In this document: piece after piece, positions 7,473 to 15,494 of the stretch | Numbering within the stretch: the first letter of the stretch is position 1 | Layout: each line of letters starts with the position of its first letter | IMG/VR virus record: IMGVR_UViG_3300042922_000861 | Span: 1 to 44,602 of that record | From: a virus | Strand: one strand, 5' to 3' | DNA: 44,602 bases | Program-made: the position numbers and the translations under genes | The notes under the pieces: model-generated | Seen by the model: only the letters and a program-made list of their open reading frames with translations | Databases searched by the model: none | Told to the model about the DNA's origin: nothing

Positions 7473-7969
7473 CAATAGAAGAAATTGAAGAAAGAAAGCA
7501 GTATTTACTAGCCACAGTAACCGTGACAGATGTTCTCTCTCGGTATGGTGTTCCGGTCAAATGGAAGCGCTGCAGGGGATGGTGTCATGGAGGTAAGGAT
7601 CTAAATATGAAGGTCTTCAGGGATGGTTGCCACTGCTTCGTATGTGGTCGTAGCTTTGATATATTCGACATCACGATGCACTTTAATAACTGCGATTTCT
7701 GGACAGCCTTTGAGCTTCTGGGCGGTATCGAGAAACCAAGCTTTACCGCTCAGCGCAAGGCTAAATCGGCTATGAAAGAACGTCAGGATAGAATTATCAA
7801 GGAGCGCAAGGCAAAGGCAGAGTTGAAGCGAATACGCGTTTATATTACCGCCTATCGTGAGCTCATAGTAATGTCGGACCCATTCTCGGATATTTGGTGT
7901 GAAGCTCATAACCAATTACAACTTGAATTATACCATCTTGAATATATGACAGATAAAGAAATGAGGTGA
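7469..7969 (+). CDS. CHC2-type zinc protein (primase zinc-domain-like)
   Basis: This 166-aa protein begins with a zinc domain of the DnaG CHC2 type: CRGWCHGG near residue 35 and CHCFVCGRSFDIFD near residue 54, corresponding to the C..H...C..CG..GD.F pattern. The rest is a basic helical region. It lacks a TOPRIM domain, so it may act with the DUF927 ATPase that overlaps its end. The start is TTG inside the previous stop (ATTGA). Confidence 0.78.
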   Translation: MTIEEIEERKQYLLATVTVTDVLSRYGVPVKWKRCRGWCHGGKDLNMKVFRDGCHCFVCGRSFDIFDITMHFNNCDFWTAFELLGGIEKPSFTAQRKAKSAMKERQDRIIKERKAKAELKRIRVYITAYRELIVMSDPFSDIWCEAHNQLQLELYHLEYMTDKEMR

Positions 7970-9891
7970 TAACCCTGCAAGAAATAGCTAGTTTAACAGC
8001 TGATACCATTCTTGGTGATGATGTGCTTTGTGAGGTAATGGAGCAACAAGATGAGATCTTTAAAGCCAGATTACTCTTAACCCTCGAAGAGAGAGCGGAT
8101 AAGCTTGGTGTAAAAACTAAATTCACTAAATTGGTGGCTGCCTACAAGAAAGAAAAACAGAAGTTTGATAAAGGGCAGCAATCTCCAGGAAGCTTAGAGC
8201 GGACCACTGAGTTTGATTCCGATTACGGTGAAATGCGGTGCGGTAACTGGATCGCTAATGATAATGGTATCCGGACGTTTGGACCATTCGGTGGTGAAAT
8301 TCTTGCTTGTTATCATCCGATCATACCCGTTCAAAGACTGATTAACGCAGAAACACACAGAGAAAAGATTAAGCTGGCATATAAAAAGGGTAACCATTGG
8401 AAAGATATCATAATCGATAAAGGAATGATTGCTTCAGCGAATAGAATTGTCGGGCTGGCAGACTTCGGAATATCGGTCACCTCGGAAAATGCAAGAAATT
8501 TGGTCCGTTATTTGTCCGATATCGAAAATTACAATATGGAGAGGATTGAGGTACAAGTGTCAACAGGGAAGCTTGGGTGGATTGAAAAGGAGTTCATGCC
8601 GTATGGCAAAGGAATTATTTTTGATAATGAAACCAGATTTAAAGATACTTACGAGAGTATCCATGAGCAAGGATCCTTCGATACTTGGATGGATGCTGCA
8701 AAAAAAATAAGAAAATCAGATCGATTTGAACCAAAGATCTACATAGCCGGGGCATTGGCAAGTGTTCTGGTTGAACCATTAAATGCTTTACCATTTGTAC
8801 TCAATTTATGGGGTGATGCAGGAAAGGGGAAAACAGTTGCAATTATGTTAGCGGCTTCGATATGGGCTAATCCATGGGGTAATGATTATATAACGGATCC
8901 TAAATCGACGCTGACAGCCTTAGAGCTTCGGTTGGACTTTTTGAACAACCTTCCTATGCTAATCGATGATATGGCTCAGCTGAAAGATAAGTATTCAGGA
9001 GATTTCTCGGAATTGGTATATATGCTCTGCTCCGGTAAAGGTAAGGACCGTGCAAATGTCACCCTAGGACTGAATAAGCCTACCACTTGGAGAAATGTTA
9101 TCTTGACTAATGGAGAGCACTCCTTGGTCACCGAGACGATGCAGGGTGGAGCCATTAACCGTATCATTGATGCTCGGATGGAAGAAGGATATATATTCGA
9201 AAATGGTAATCAGGTCGTAGAAATCATCAAGAATAATTATGGTTTTGCCGGAAGAATGTTTATTGATGTTATCGAGGAGATAGGAATTGATCAAATCAAG
9301 GCGATACAACAAGACTTTCTGAAAAGAATTGCCGATCGTGCGAAGGTATTAGATATCGAGAAAGAAGAGAAGCAATCACTACCAATGAGTATATTGCTGA
9401 CAGCTGACAAGATAGCCACTGACTATATATTCGAGGATGGTGTTTATCTGGACTTCAATGCCTGTGTTGATCTCCTTAAGAATAAAGGCGACGTATCGGA
9501 AAATGAACGTGCTTATGAATTCATACTTTCTGAGGTTGCAATCAATATGAATAAGTTTAAGCCAGACACGTTTACAGGTGATTATAAAGGTGAGGTCTGG
9601 GGAGCTATCGAAGGAGGGTATCTGATTATTATAAATAATGCATTTAATAAAATCTGTGAGCGAGGCAACTTTTCTAATAAATCATTTTTAGCATGGGCAG
9701 GAAAACAGGGCCTACTAGATACTCAATCTGGTAAAAACACGAAGACTAAACGGTTAAATGGAACGGTCAGTCGATGTATATATCTTAAACTTCCTTCCGA
9801 TGGTGAATCTAATCTGAATAAACAGATTGAAATACCGGAGGAATTCATGACGGTTCCTGAGGACCTGCAGGGTGAGTTACCTTTTGATTAA
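7966..9891 (+). CDS. DUF927-family ATPase (phage primase-helicase C-terminal type)
   Basis: This 641-aa protein has a DUF927 domain with Walker A LWGDAGKGKT (281-290) and a Walker B-like LPMLIDDMAQ (around 330), typical of replication helicases of phages and integrative elements. The C-terminal part resembles the winged region of such helicases and ends in GELPFD, an SSB-like tip. The first in-frame start is GTG 7966, but GAGGTG (7963-7968) is placed ideally for a CTG at 7975; the true start may be that CTG. It is probably the replicative helicase, working with the preceding zinc protein. Confidence 0.85.
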   Translation: MITLQEIASLTADTILGDDVLCEVMEQQDEIFKARLLLTLEERADKLGVKTKFTKLVAAYKKEKQKFDKGQQSPGSLERTTEFDSDYGEMRCGNWIANDNGIRTFGPFGGEILACYHPIIPVQRLINAETHREKIKLAYKKGNHWKDIIIDKGMIASANRIVGLADFGISVTSENARNLVRYLSDIENYNMERIEVQVSTGKLGWIEKEFMPYGKGIIFDNETRFKDTYESIHEQGSFDTWMDAAKKIRKSDRFEPKIYIAGALASVLVEPLNALPFVLNLWGDAGKGKTVAIMLAASIWANPWGNDYITDPKSTLTALELRLDFLNNLPMLIDDMAQLKDKYSGDFSELVYMLCSGKGKDRANVTLGLNKPTTWRNVILTNGEHSLVTETMQGGAINRIIDARMEEGYIFENGNQVVEIIKNNYGFAGRMFIDVIEEIGIDQIKAIQQDFLKRIADRAKVLDIEKEEKQSLPMSILLTADKIATDYIFEDGVYLDFNACVDLLKNKGDVSENERAYEFILSEVAINMNKFKPDTFTGDYKGEVWGAIEGGYLIIINNAFNKICERGNFSNKSFLAWAGKQGLLDTQSGKNTKTKRLNGTVSRCIYLKLPSDGESNLNKQIEIPEEFMTVPEDLQGELPFD

Positions 9892-9903
9892 AGAGAGGAT
9901 GAA

Positions 9904-10398
9904 GTGTTTATGCAAGAGGAATGGAAAGACATAGAAGGTTATGAAGGAATTTATCTGATTAGCAATCTTGGAAGATGTAGAAATATCAAGAATGGCAATC
10001 TGATGAAGGTTAATAATAGTTTTAAATACCCTAGATATGCATTGTCCAATAATGGTAAAACCGAAAAACTATATATTCATAGGTTGGTCGCAAAGGCGTT
10101 TATTCCAAATCCTATGAACTTCGATACAGTAAATCACATTGACGAGAATCACTTTCATAATTCTCCTGATAATTTAGAGTGGTGTTCAAACATCGAAAAC
10201 TCGATCAAATATTATCGCAAGGACGATTTTACAGAAAGGAAAATTGGTCAATACGATGTTGCTGGAACAGAGATAAATATTTTCAACAGTATAAAATCTG
10301 CAGGAAGATTTATCAATAAAGGTCATTCCGCAATATCGCAGTGCTGTAATGAAAAGAGAAAATCTGCTTATGGCTACGTATGGAGATATACAATGTAA
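9904..10398 (+). CDS. HNH homing endonuclease (NUMOD4-HNH-NUMOD1)
   Basis: This 164-aa protein has a NUMOD4 start (EEWKDIEGYEGIYLISNLGR), an HNH core (IHRLVAKAFIPNP, VNHIDENHFHNS, NLEWCS) and a C-terminal NUMOD1-type DNA-binding stretch (SIKSAGRF...GYVWRY). Free-standing homing endonucleases of this kind are selfish passengers in phages. The start is GTG 9904 or ATG 9910 after GAGAGGATG. Its stop codon lies inside the first TGTAACACC repeat, so it abuts the putative origin. Confidence 0.93.
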   Translation: MFMQEEWKDIEGYEGIYLISNLGRCRNIKNGNLMKVNNSFKYPRYALSNNGKTEKLYIHRLVAKAFIPNPMNFDTVNHIDENHFHNSPDNLEWCSNIENSIKYYRKDDFTERKIGQYDVAGTEINIFNSIKSAGRFINKGHSAISQCCNEKRKSAYGYVWRYTM

Positions 10399-10679
10399 CA
10401 CCTATTGTAACACCTAGAATTTTACGCTGAAAGCCATGATTTTACAGGGATTTATTAATGAAAACAGTGATGTAACACCACGAAGGAAATATAGACCTTT
10501 ATAAAAAGTAATAAAATTTGAAATTTTCTAATAATAACCTCACGCGTATAGAGGCATATAATTTATGTTACAGGTGTTACACACCTGTCAATCTCAGTAA
10601 AATCAAGGCTTGTAGCGTAACACCATAGGTGTTACAAATGCGGAAAATGGTGTTACAAACAGTGAAATGAGGTGTTACA
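10394..10679. repeat. TGTAACACC iteron-like repeats flanking an AT-rich core (candidate origin)
   Basis: Eight copies of a 9-mer occur in 286 bp: TGTAACACC at 10394, 10406 and 10471, CGTAACACC at 10616, and the complement GGTGTTACA at 10573, 10628, 10649 and 10671. Left copies point one way and most right copies the other, around an A+T-rich block (about 10498-10570). Two are perfect palindromes: arms 10617-10624/10628-10635, and ACAGGTGT-TAC-ACACCTGT at 10570-10588. The last copy overlaps the ribosome site of the next gene. This 270-bp stretch has no gene. Confidence 0.75.
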
Positions 10680-10680
10680 A

Positions 10681-10905
10681 ATGGCAGATACAAGTAAAAA
10701 GATACCATCACCAATCGAAGTAAGACAGATTTTTAATGATACTTACAATGTGTTTTATAAAAAATGGATCAATCCCAATACAATTTATGATCCGGCTGTC
10801 ATGATGCATGAAGCTCGTGAGCTTGATCGGAAATATGGTGGGCAGAGGATAGTTAGTATTACGGATCTGATTATCTGTATTGAGGATGTAAGAAGGAGGG
10901 ATTAA
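10681..10905 (+). CDS. Hypothetical protein at the iteron region (74 aa)
   Basis: This small, mostly helical protein (IEVRQIFNDTYNVFYKKWIN) has no recognised family. The ATG at 10681 is chosen because GAGGTG (10669-10674) is spaced correctly; that ribosome site coincides with the eighth repeat, so a repeat-binding protein might affect its expression. It precedes the 650-aa protein by one base and is probably co-expressed with it. Confidence 0.65.
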   Translation: MADTSKKIPSPIEVRQIFNDTYNVFYKKWINPNTIYDPAVMMHEARELDRKYGGQRIVSITDLIICIEDVRRRD

Positions 10906-10906
10906 G

Positions 10907-12859
10907 TTGGAGGAAGAGCTAAGGCAGGCGATAAATGCAACTAAAGAGCAGCAGCCGGTAGCGGTAAGTCTTGAATGGTACCAGGATACCATAACTCTCG
11001 AAGAGATAAAGCAGTTCATCAAGGCTAATCTAAATGCAGCTACTCGGAGTTTTGTGGCAACTGGATACTATCTCAAATATATTAGGGACAAGGAATTATA
11101 CATCGAGGCCGGATATGAAAGCATCTGGGATTTTGCAAAGGCTGAGTTCGGGATCAGTAAATCAAGTGCATCACGCTTCATGGCAATCAACGATCGGTTC
11201 AGCAAGGATGGTAACTCTCCTTTACTTATGGAGCAATATAAGGATTTCAGCAGTAGTAAATTATCTGAGATGCTAACAATGACAGATGATCAGTTAGAGC
11301 AAGTAAGTATTGGCACGACCAGAGCGGAAATCAGAGAAATGAAGCAGCCGGCTAAGGAAGAAATTGTTGCGCCGGCGCAACAGGAAATGCAGCCAAAAGA
11401 GGTTAAACAGGAGTTTCAATGCTTTGATAAATTAATTGCATATTGGTGTAAGCGAAACATGACTGTCGAGCTATATGAACTTGCTAAATCAGTCAATGAT
11501 GAGGATATTGATGTTTTCAATCGATATTTCAAAGAAAAATTCATCCGTGACAGTTATGCACCTGCTCACAATACACCTGGATATGAAATATCATTTAAGA
11601 CCGATAAGAATGGAATTCACTTTGACGATGATGAAAAAACAGGATATTCATGGAAGCTATTAATCGATTTGGTATGCCAAGAAGCTGAGAACAATACTCC
11701 TGCATCAAAGCCTGCCAACTTTCACGAAAATGAAGAAGGAATCAAAAAGATTAAAGCCATAAGAAAGGAATTGAAGAATTCTAAATCTGTAACAGAATCT
11801 GTTGAAACTGTACCAGAACACATAGAACCTGTTAGTGAAACAGTAGAAATTGTGGATAATGAGCCGGAAATCATGAACGATGTGGATGAAACTATTACAG
11901 GTTATGAAGAGGAAGTTGACGAGAGATACAGTTTTGCCAATATCCCAAGAGCTTCCGACCGCCATGTTACAATTCTGGCTAAATTGTTTGTTGAGAAGAA
12001 AGAACAGCAATTAATATACGGACGTTCTTCTCTGAGATTTCCATCCGATGATGAAATTACCAACATGTTTAAAAATTATTGTCGGTCTGCAAAAGTATGT
12101 ATCGATAACGGCATAGAGATATCTGCAGGAGAAGAGATCATTGAATTTTGCAGAGGTGATGAAGATCTGGGAATTTGCCTATATGAAAAATTTGCAAACC
12201 ATGTCAGGAAACAGCTTGATGAATATATAAATAATCAAATTGCAGAAGCTCTTCCAGAAGACATTAAGGAAGCGGATCAGGTTGAAACCGTAGAAGCTGA
12301 TATCATCCAGACGGTACCTGCTGATGCGGATCCGGTTGATTATGAAAAGTATTCAATACAAGAAGTGAAAGATGAATTCGAGAAACTGACAGAGTATGTT
12401 GAAACTTACCGAAAAACGAATGAGACTATGCTTGGAAGACGTAAAGCAAAGATGCGGCTAGATGCAATCACTCTTCTGGGTAAGGAGATTCGGAAGCCTC
12501 CTGTGATTGAAGAGCCCGAGCCGGTACAACCTGAACTTCCAATCCTGAAAAATAATGATCAGCGCGCAGCCTTCATTGATGCCTATGTGACATGGCCGTT
12601 ATGGATTGAAACCAAGGAAACCGGAGAACGGTATTACCGGTACAATCTTACAGATGATGCCAGTATAGTAGTTAAGGTTTATCATGCAATGTTGTTTGAT
12701 TATAAAGCACACAGCGCAACATATGAAGATCGATTTAGTGATGGTTGGGGTAAGGAAGAGTATTACCTTCTGAAGCCAGACAAACACTTTAAGGATTGTG
12801 AGACAAACCGTTCAAGCCTGGTCGATTATTTGAAAGAGATTCAGAAGAGGGGAGCCTGA
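10907..12859 (+). CDS. Large DUF3102-like early protein, candidate replication initiator
   Basis: This 650-aa protein has a helical N-terminal region (about 30-150; FVATGYYLKYIRD, YESIWDFAKAEFGISKSSASRFM) resembling DUF3102/ParB-associated HTH-like domains in Lachnospiraceae phages and mobile elements. The middle is acidic and repetitive (ESVETVPEHIEPVSETVEIV), and the end is a separate basic domain. The start is TTG behind AGAAGGAGGG. Its place directly after the repeats makes it the best candidate for binding them, which is inference. No helicase or nuclease motif is seen. Confidence 0.7.
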   Translation: MEEELRQAINATKEQQPVAVSLEWYQDTITLEEIKQFIKANLNAATRSFVATGYYLKYIRDKELYIEAGYESIWDFAKAEFGISKSSASRFMAINDRFSKDGNSPLLMEQYKDFSSSKLSEMLTMTDDQLEQVSIGTTRAEIREMKQPAKEEIVAPAQQEMQPKEVKQEFQCFDKLIAYWCKRNMTVELYELAKSVNDEDIDVFNRYFKEKFIRDSYAPAHNTPGYEISFKTDKNGIHFDDDEKTGYSWKLLIDLVCQEAENNTPASKPANFHENEEGIKKIKAIRKELKNSKSVTESVETVPEHIEPVSETVEIVDNEPEIMNDVDETITGYEEEVDERYSFANIPRASDRHVTILAKLFVEKKEQQLIYGRSSLRFPSDDEITNMFKNYCRSAKVCIDNGIEISAGEEIIEFCRGDEDLGICLYEKFANHVRKQLDEYINNQIAEALPEDIKEADQVETVEADIIQTVPADADPVDYEKYSIQEVKDEFEKLTEYVETYRKTNETMLGRRKAKMRLDAITLLGKEIRKPPVIEEPEPVQPELPILKNNDQRAAFIDAYVTWPLWIETKETGERYYRYNLTDDASIVVKVYHAMLFDYKAHSATYEDRFSDGWGKEEYYLLKPDKHFKDCETNRSSLVDYLKEIQKRGA

Positions 12860-12860
12860 T

Positions 12861-13043
12861 ATGGAATATAATAAGCAACTAATCACCAAAGCCAAGCATT
12901 CCAGGTGCAGGATCTGTCTGGAGCATATCACCGAACCCGAGGCAGATAATATGGAGTTTCATGCAGCCAAAACCAGTCGGGGGTACAGCTTTGTACATAC
13001 CCGATGCTGGGACAAAGAATATAAGGAGGTAGTACATAAATGA
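12861..13043 (+). CDS. Small zinc-finger protein (60 aa)
   Basis: This protein contains CRICLEHI near residue 16 and an FVHTRCWDKEY motif near residue 49, a CxxC...HxxC zinc site like those of small DUF-type treble-clef proteins in Clostridia phages. The start lies one base after the preceding stop, and the stop overlaps the next ATG (ATGA). Function is unknown. Confidence 0.65.
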   Translation: MEYNKQLITKAKHSRCRICLEHITEPEADNMEFHAAKTSRGYSFVHTRCWDKEYKEVVHK

Positions 13044-13219
13044 AACGCAGTGACAAATATCCGGCACGTCGCAGTGAGGGAGAATTCAAATTAAACTCAG
13101 CAAGGGCATATGGGCACATAGAATCAGATGCCAAGAAGGGCGTCAGTAAGTTAAATCCCATATTTATGGAGCGACCGCATTACGGGATACCAGAGCCAAT
13201 GAAAGAAATACAGTCGTGA
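13040..13219 (+). CDS. Small hypothetical protein (59 aa)
   Basis: An ATGA-coupled frame after the zinc-finger gene, with AAGGAGGT nine bases upstream, encodes 59 basic residues (MKRSDKYPARRSEGEF...). No domain is visible. Coupling and the strong ribosome site support translation. Confidence 0.55.
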   Translation: MKRSDKYPARRSEGEFKLNSARAYGHIESDAKKGVSKLNPIFMERPHYGIPEPMKEIQS

Positions 13220-13223
13220 TAAG

Positions 13224-13472
13224 CTATTTATTAAATAAGTTACTAAAAAAATCAATTAGGTTAGTTATTCCACTTGCGCGCCTTTTTGAGAAGCCTTGGC
13301 TCCGAAGTAAGCTATATATAATATATAAAACTATGCCTGAAATTGTAGCACTGATAATGATATTACGGAAAGTTGGAGTACTCCATAGTACCGAAAAAAA
13401 ATCTTTCAATCCATCTAATAAATATGTATTAATATCATGCGTTAAATCCTTTAAGTAAATACCTAAATCCAA
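13224..13472 (-). CDS. Small single-pass membrane protein on the opposite strand (82 aa)
   Basis: This leftward gene interrupts the rightward operon. The TTG start at 13472 is preceded by a perfect GGAGGTGAT and an extended -10 promoter. The product has one hydrophobic span (IIISATISGIVLYIIYSLL) and a basic C-terminal tail. A plus-strand frame over the same bases has no ribosome site. Isolated, self-promoted, opposite-strand small membrane genes in prophages are often exclusion or toxin genes, but nothing here proves that. Confidence 0.65.
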   Translation of the reverse strand: MDLGIYLKDLTHDINTYLLDGLKDFFSVLWSTPTFRNIIISATISGIVLYIIYSLLRSQGFSKRRASGITNLIDFFSNLFNK

Positions 13473-13493
13473 ATTATCACCTCCATATATCAG

Positions 13494-13499
13494 ATTATA
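13494..13499 (-). promoter_or_regulatory. Extended -10 promoter of the small membrane protein
   Basis: On the minus strand TGCTATAAT, an extended -10, lies 22 bp upstream of the TTG start at 13472. The -35 (TTCCAT, 17 bp away) is weak, which is common with an extended -10. Confidence 0.5.
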
Positions 13500-13530
13500 G
13501 CAAATAATGTATGAAAATGGAAGTTAAGAG

Positions 13531-14325
13531 TTGATTAGAAAAGGAGTTGATTATATTAGAACTTTACTAAGATATCCCGGGAGCAAGCAGCGTATTGCCC
13601 CATGGATAATTGAACAAATGCCGAAGCATCACAGTTACATAGAACCATACTTCGGAGGCGGTGCAATCCTCTTTAACAAGGAGCCATCTAAGATTGAGAC
13701 TATTAACGACCTGGATGATGACGTTGTTAATTTCTTCAGGGTGATCCGTGAAAAGAAAGAGGAGCTTATCGAAAAGATTGTATTCACTCCCTATGCCAGA
13801 CAGGAATATAACAATGCCTTCCCGGACAACCATGAAGATTTATCAGATGTCGAGAGAGCTAAGAACTTTCTGATCCGGTCCGGAATGGGTCATGGGTTCC
13901 GGCTGTGTGAGAAATGCGGATGGAAGAAAGATGTGTATGGTCGAGAAGCTGCATACGCGGTCCGGTACTGGAATGACCTTCCTGAAGTAATCACTAATGT
14001 AGCTCAGCGGTTGAAGATGGTACAGATTGAACATAAGCCGGCAGTGGAGTTGATCAAAGCATTTAATCATGATAACGTTCTGATTTATGCGGATCCACCT
14101 TATGTATTATCTACTCGCACCAGGAAGCAGTATCGGCATGAAATGACTGATCAAGATCACATTGAGTTACTCGAGACACTTAATCTACATACCGGTCCGG
14201 TGATGTTATCCGGATATGACAGTGATTTATACAGCGAATACCTGCAGGGATGGCGAAAGATAAGCACTCCGGCCAGAGCTGAGAATTCTCTTCCCCGGAC
14301 CGAAGTGCTATGGATGAATTATTGA
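13531..14325 (+). CDS. D12-class DNA N6-adenine methyltransferase
   Basis: This Dam/DpnM-type enzyme transfers methyl from SAM to adenine. SAM-binding motifs are RYPGSKQRIAPW (14-25) and PYFGGGA (39-45); the catalytic motif is DPPY (188-191). At about 260 aa it is a full-length D12-class methylase. No cognate endonuclease gene is adjacent, so it is an orphan, probably shielding phage DNA from host restriction. TTG 13531 has only a weak GGAAG upstream; a strong AAGGAG (13541-13546) is placed for an ATT at 13555, which would yield the usual RTLLRYPGSK beginning. Confidence 0.93.
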   Translation: MIRKGVDYIRTLLRYPGSKQRIAPWIIEQMPKHHSYIEPYFGGGAILFNKEPSKIETINDLDDDVVNFFRVIREKKEELIEKIVFTPYARQEYNNAFPDNHEDLSDVERAKNFLIRSGMGHGFRLCEKCGWKKDVYGREAAYAVRYWNDLPEVITNVAQRLKMVQIEHKPAVELIKAFNHDNVLIYADPPYVLSTRTRKQYRHEMTDQDHIELLETLNLHTGPVMLSGYDSDLYSEYLQGWRKISTPARAENSLPRTEVLWMNY

Positions 14326-14360
14326 AATGTACAGGTGTCAGTAAAATGTGATTATAAAAA

Positions 14361-14612
14361 TCAATAACATTTTTTACAAGCGGTTAAACCTGATTTTTTA
14401 GCTTTTTCTAATGTGGACTTTGTATATGTACCGTTACCACATTTCTTCTTATGATATTTCTTACCGGTCCGAGTTACATAGACTGTAGTTGATTTTTTAG
14501 CGCTTGCTTCTACGGTGACTTGAGTAACTTGTCCGATGATAGGTATTGGTGGTAAGGAGATCAGAGAAATAGATAGTATTAAGGCTAAGATCAACTTCTT
14601 TAAACGTTTCAT
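14361..14612 (-). CDS. Small secreted cysteine-pair protein (83 aa)
   Basis: This protein has a clear Sec signal peptide (KRLKKLILALILSISLISL, cleavage near residue 38 after VEA-SA) and a mature part with YVTRTGKKYHKKKCGN...GLTACKKCY. The KYHxxxC...CxxC pattern resembles the extracellular zinc-type module often fused to secreted nucleases in Firmicutes. The ribosome site is GGAGGTG. It is leftward, against the operon, so probably expressed in the lysogen. The mature 45-residue domain alone is unusual. Confidence 0.75.
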   Translation of the reverse strand: MKRLKKLILALILSISLISLPPIPIIGQVTQVTVEASAKKSTTVYVTRTGKKYHKKKCGNGTYTKSTLEKAKKSGLTACKKCY

Positions 14613-14718
14613 GATACACCTCCAATGGTAAATATTACTTAATAGTCTTGAAACTTGTGCATTCTTTTATAAAGAACAAAAGTAAGCGATAGAGTTTGCT
14701 GCTTTGATCATATGGGAG

Positions 14719-15405
14719 TTATCTAGGTTCCATTTGTTCAACTTCTTTTGTTTCAAGCAACATTGAAACCCAGTGTACCGTCAGCCTAATCAAGCGTTTT
14801 AAATCATTGATATCTTTATCATCAAATTTTTGGACATAGTGTGTTTGATCATTACCTAACCATGTAGCTCGGGAAGCAGCAATTTTTAGCTGGTCGTTAT
14901 CAATCTTGTCGCTTATACATTTACCAAGAGGCAACTTCTCTATCTCTTCCTGCTCGGCAGGATAAGTTTTAATTAAGTAATCTTTAATAAGGAACTCAAT
15001 AGCTTTTCTATATCCAATTCCAGCAATCTGATCTAGGTAATAACTTTCGGCTGCTGAAGCTTGATTAAATATTTCAACGAAAGCCGGAGATATATTTGTT
15101 ATGTAGTCATCAAAATTTGATTTAATATATTCATTTGGTGCAACATAATATGGTTCGTTACCTGCAAAAGTATTATTAGAAGGGGTGTATACAATTTTAT
15201 AATTAGCGAGAAAGCTGTGATTACATCCCCTACATAATAAATGTGATTCCATATTAAAATTATTAGTTGTTACAAAATAATACATAGAGCTTAAATGTAC
15301 AGGTTTTATTGATTTTTTACAAATAGGACACTGACTAACTTCCTCAACACTTATTTTTACAACAGAAGAAGCTTCAATGTTTTTAGCATCATAACTAACT
15401 CGCAT
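14719..15405 (-). CDS. DUF4145-domain protein with N-terminal zinc ribbon
   Basis: This 228-aa cytosolic protein has an N-terminal zinc ribbon (CPICKK near residue 31, CRGC near residue 58) and a DUF4145-type helical domain (about 110-220; GIGYRKAIEFLIKDYLI is the signature). DUF4145 occurs alone or fused to restriction enzymes and is often linked to defence, though its activity is unclear. AAAGGATG precedes ATG. It is divergent from the next gene and probably transcribed in the lysogen. A superinfection-exclusion role is inference. Confidence 0.75.
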   Translation of the reverse strand: MRVSYDAKNIEASSVVKISVEEVSQCPICKKSIKPVHLSSMYYFVTTNNFNMESHLLCRGCNHSFLANYKIVYTPSNNTFAGNEPYYVAPNEYIKSNFDDYITNISPAFVEIFNQASAAESYYLDQIAGIGYRKAIEFLIKDYLIKTYPAEQEEIEKLPLGKCISDKIDNDQLKIAASRATWLGNDQTHYVQKFDDKDINDLKRLIRLTVHWVSMLLETKEVEQMEPR

Positions 15406-15494
15406 AATACCACATCCTTTTTTACATTATAATAGCAAATTTAGAAGAATATTACAATATACAAATCATAATAACAATAAATGGAGGTTTTTGT

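Noticed and set aside
10394-10679. Repeat cluster as a CRISPR array
   Set aside because: Units are 9 bp, occur in both orientations and have irregular spacing; no spacer structure and no cas gene.
13216-13458. 80-aa plus-strand frame
   Set aside because: The minus strand has a perfect ribosome site and promoter; this frame has neither and is the shadow.
13531-14325. Restriction-modification system around the adenine methylase
   Set aside because: Neighbouring genes show no restriction nuclease; the methylase is an orphan.
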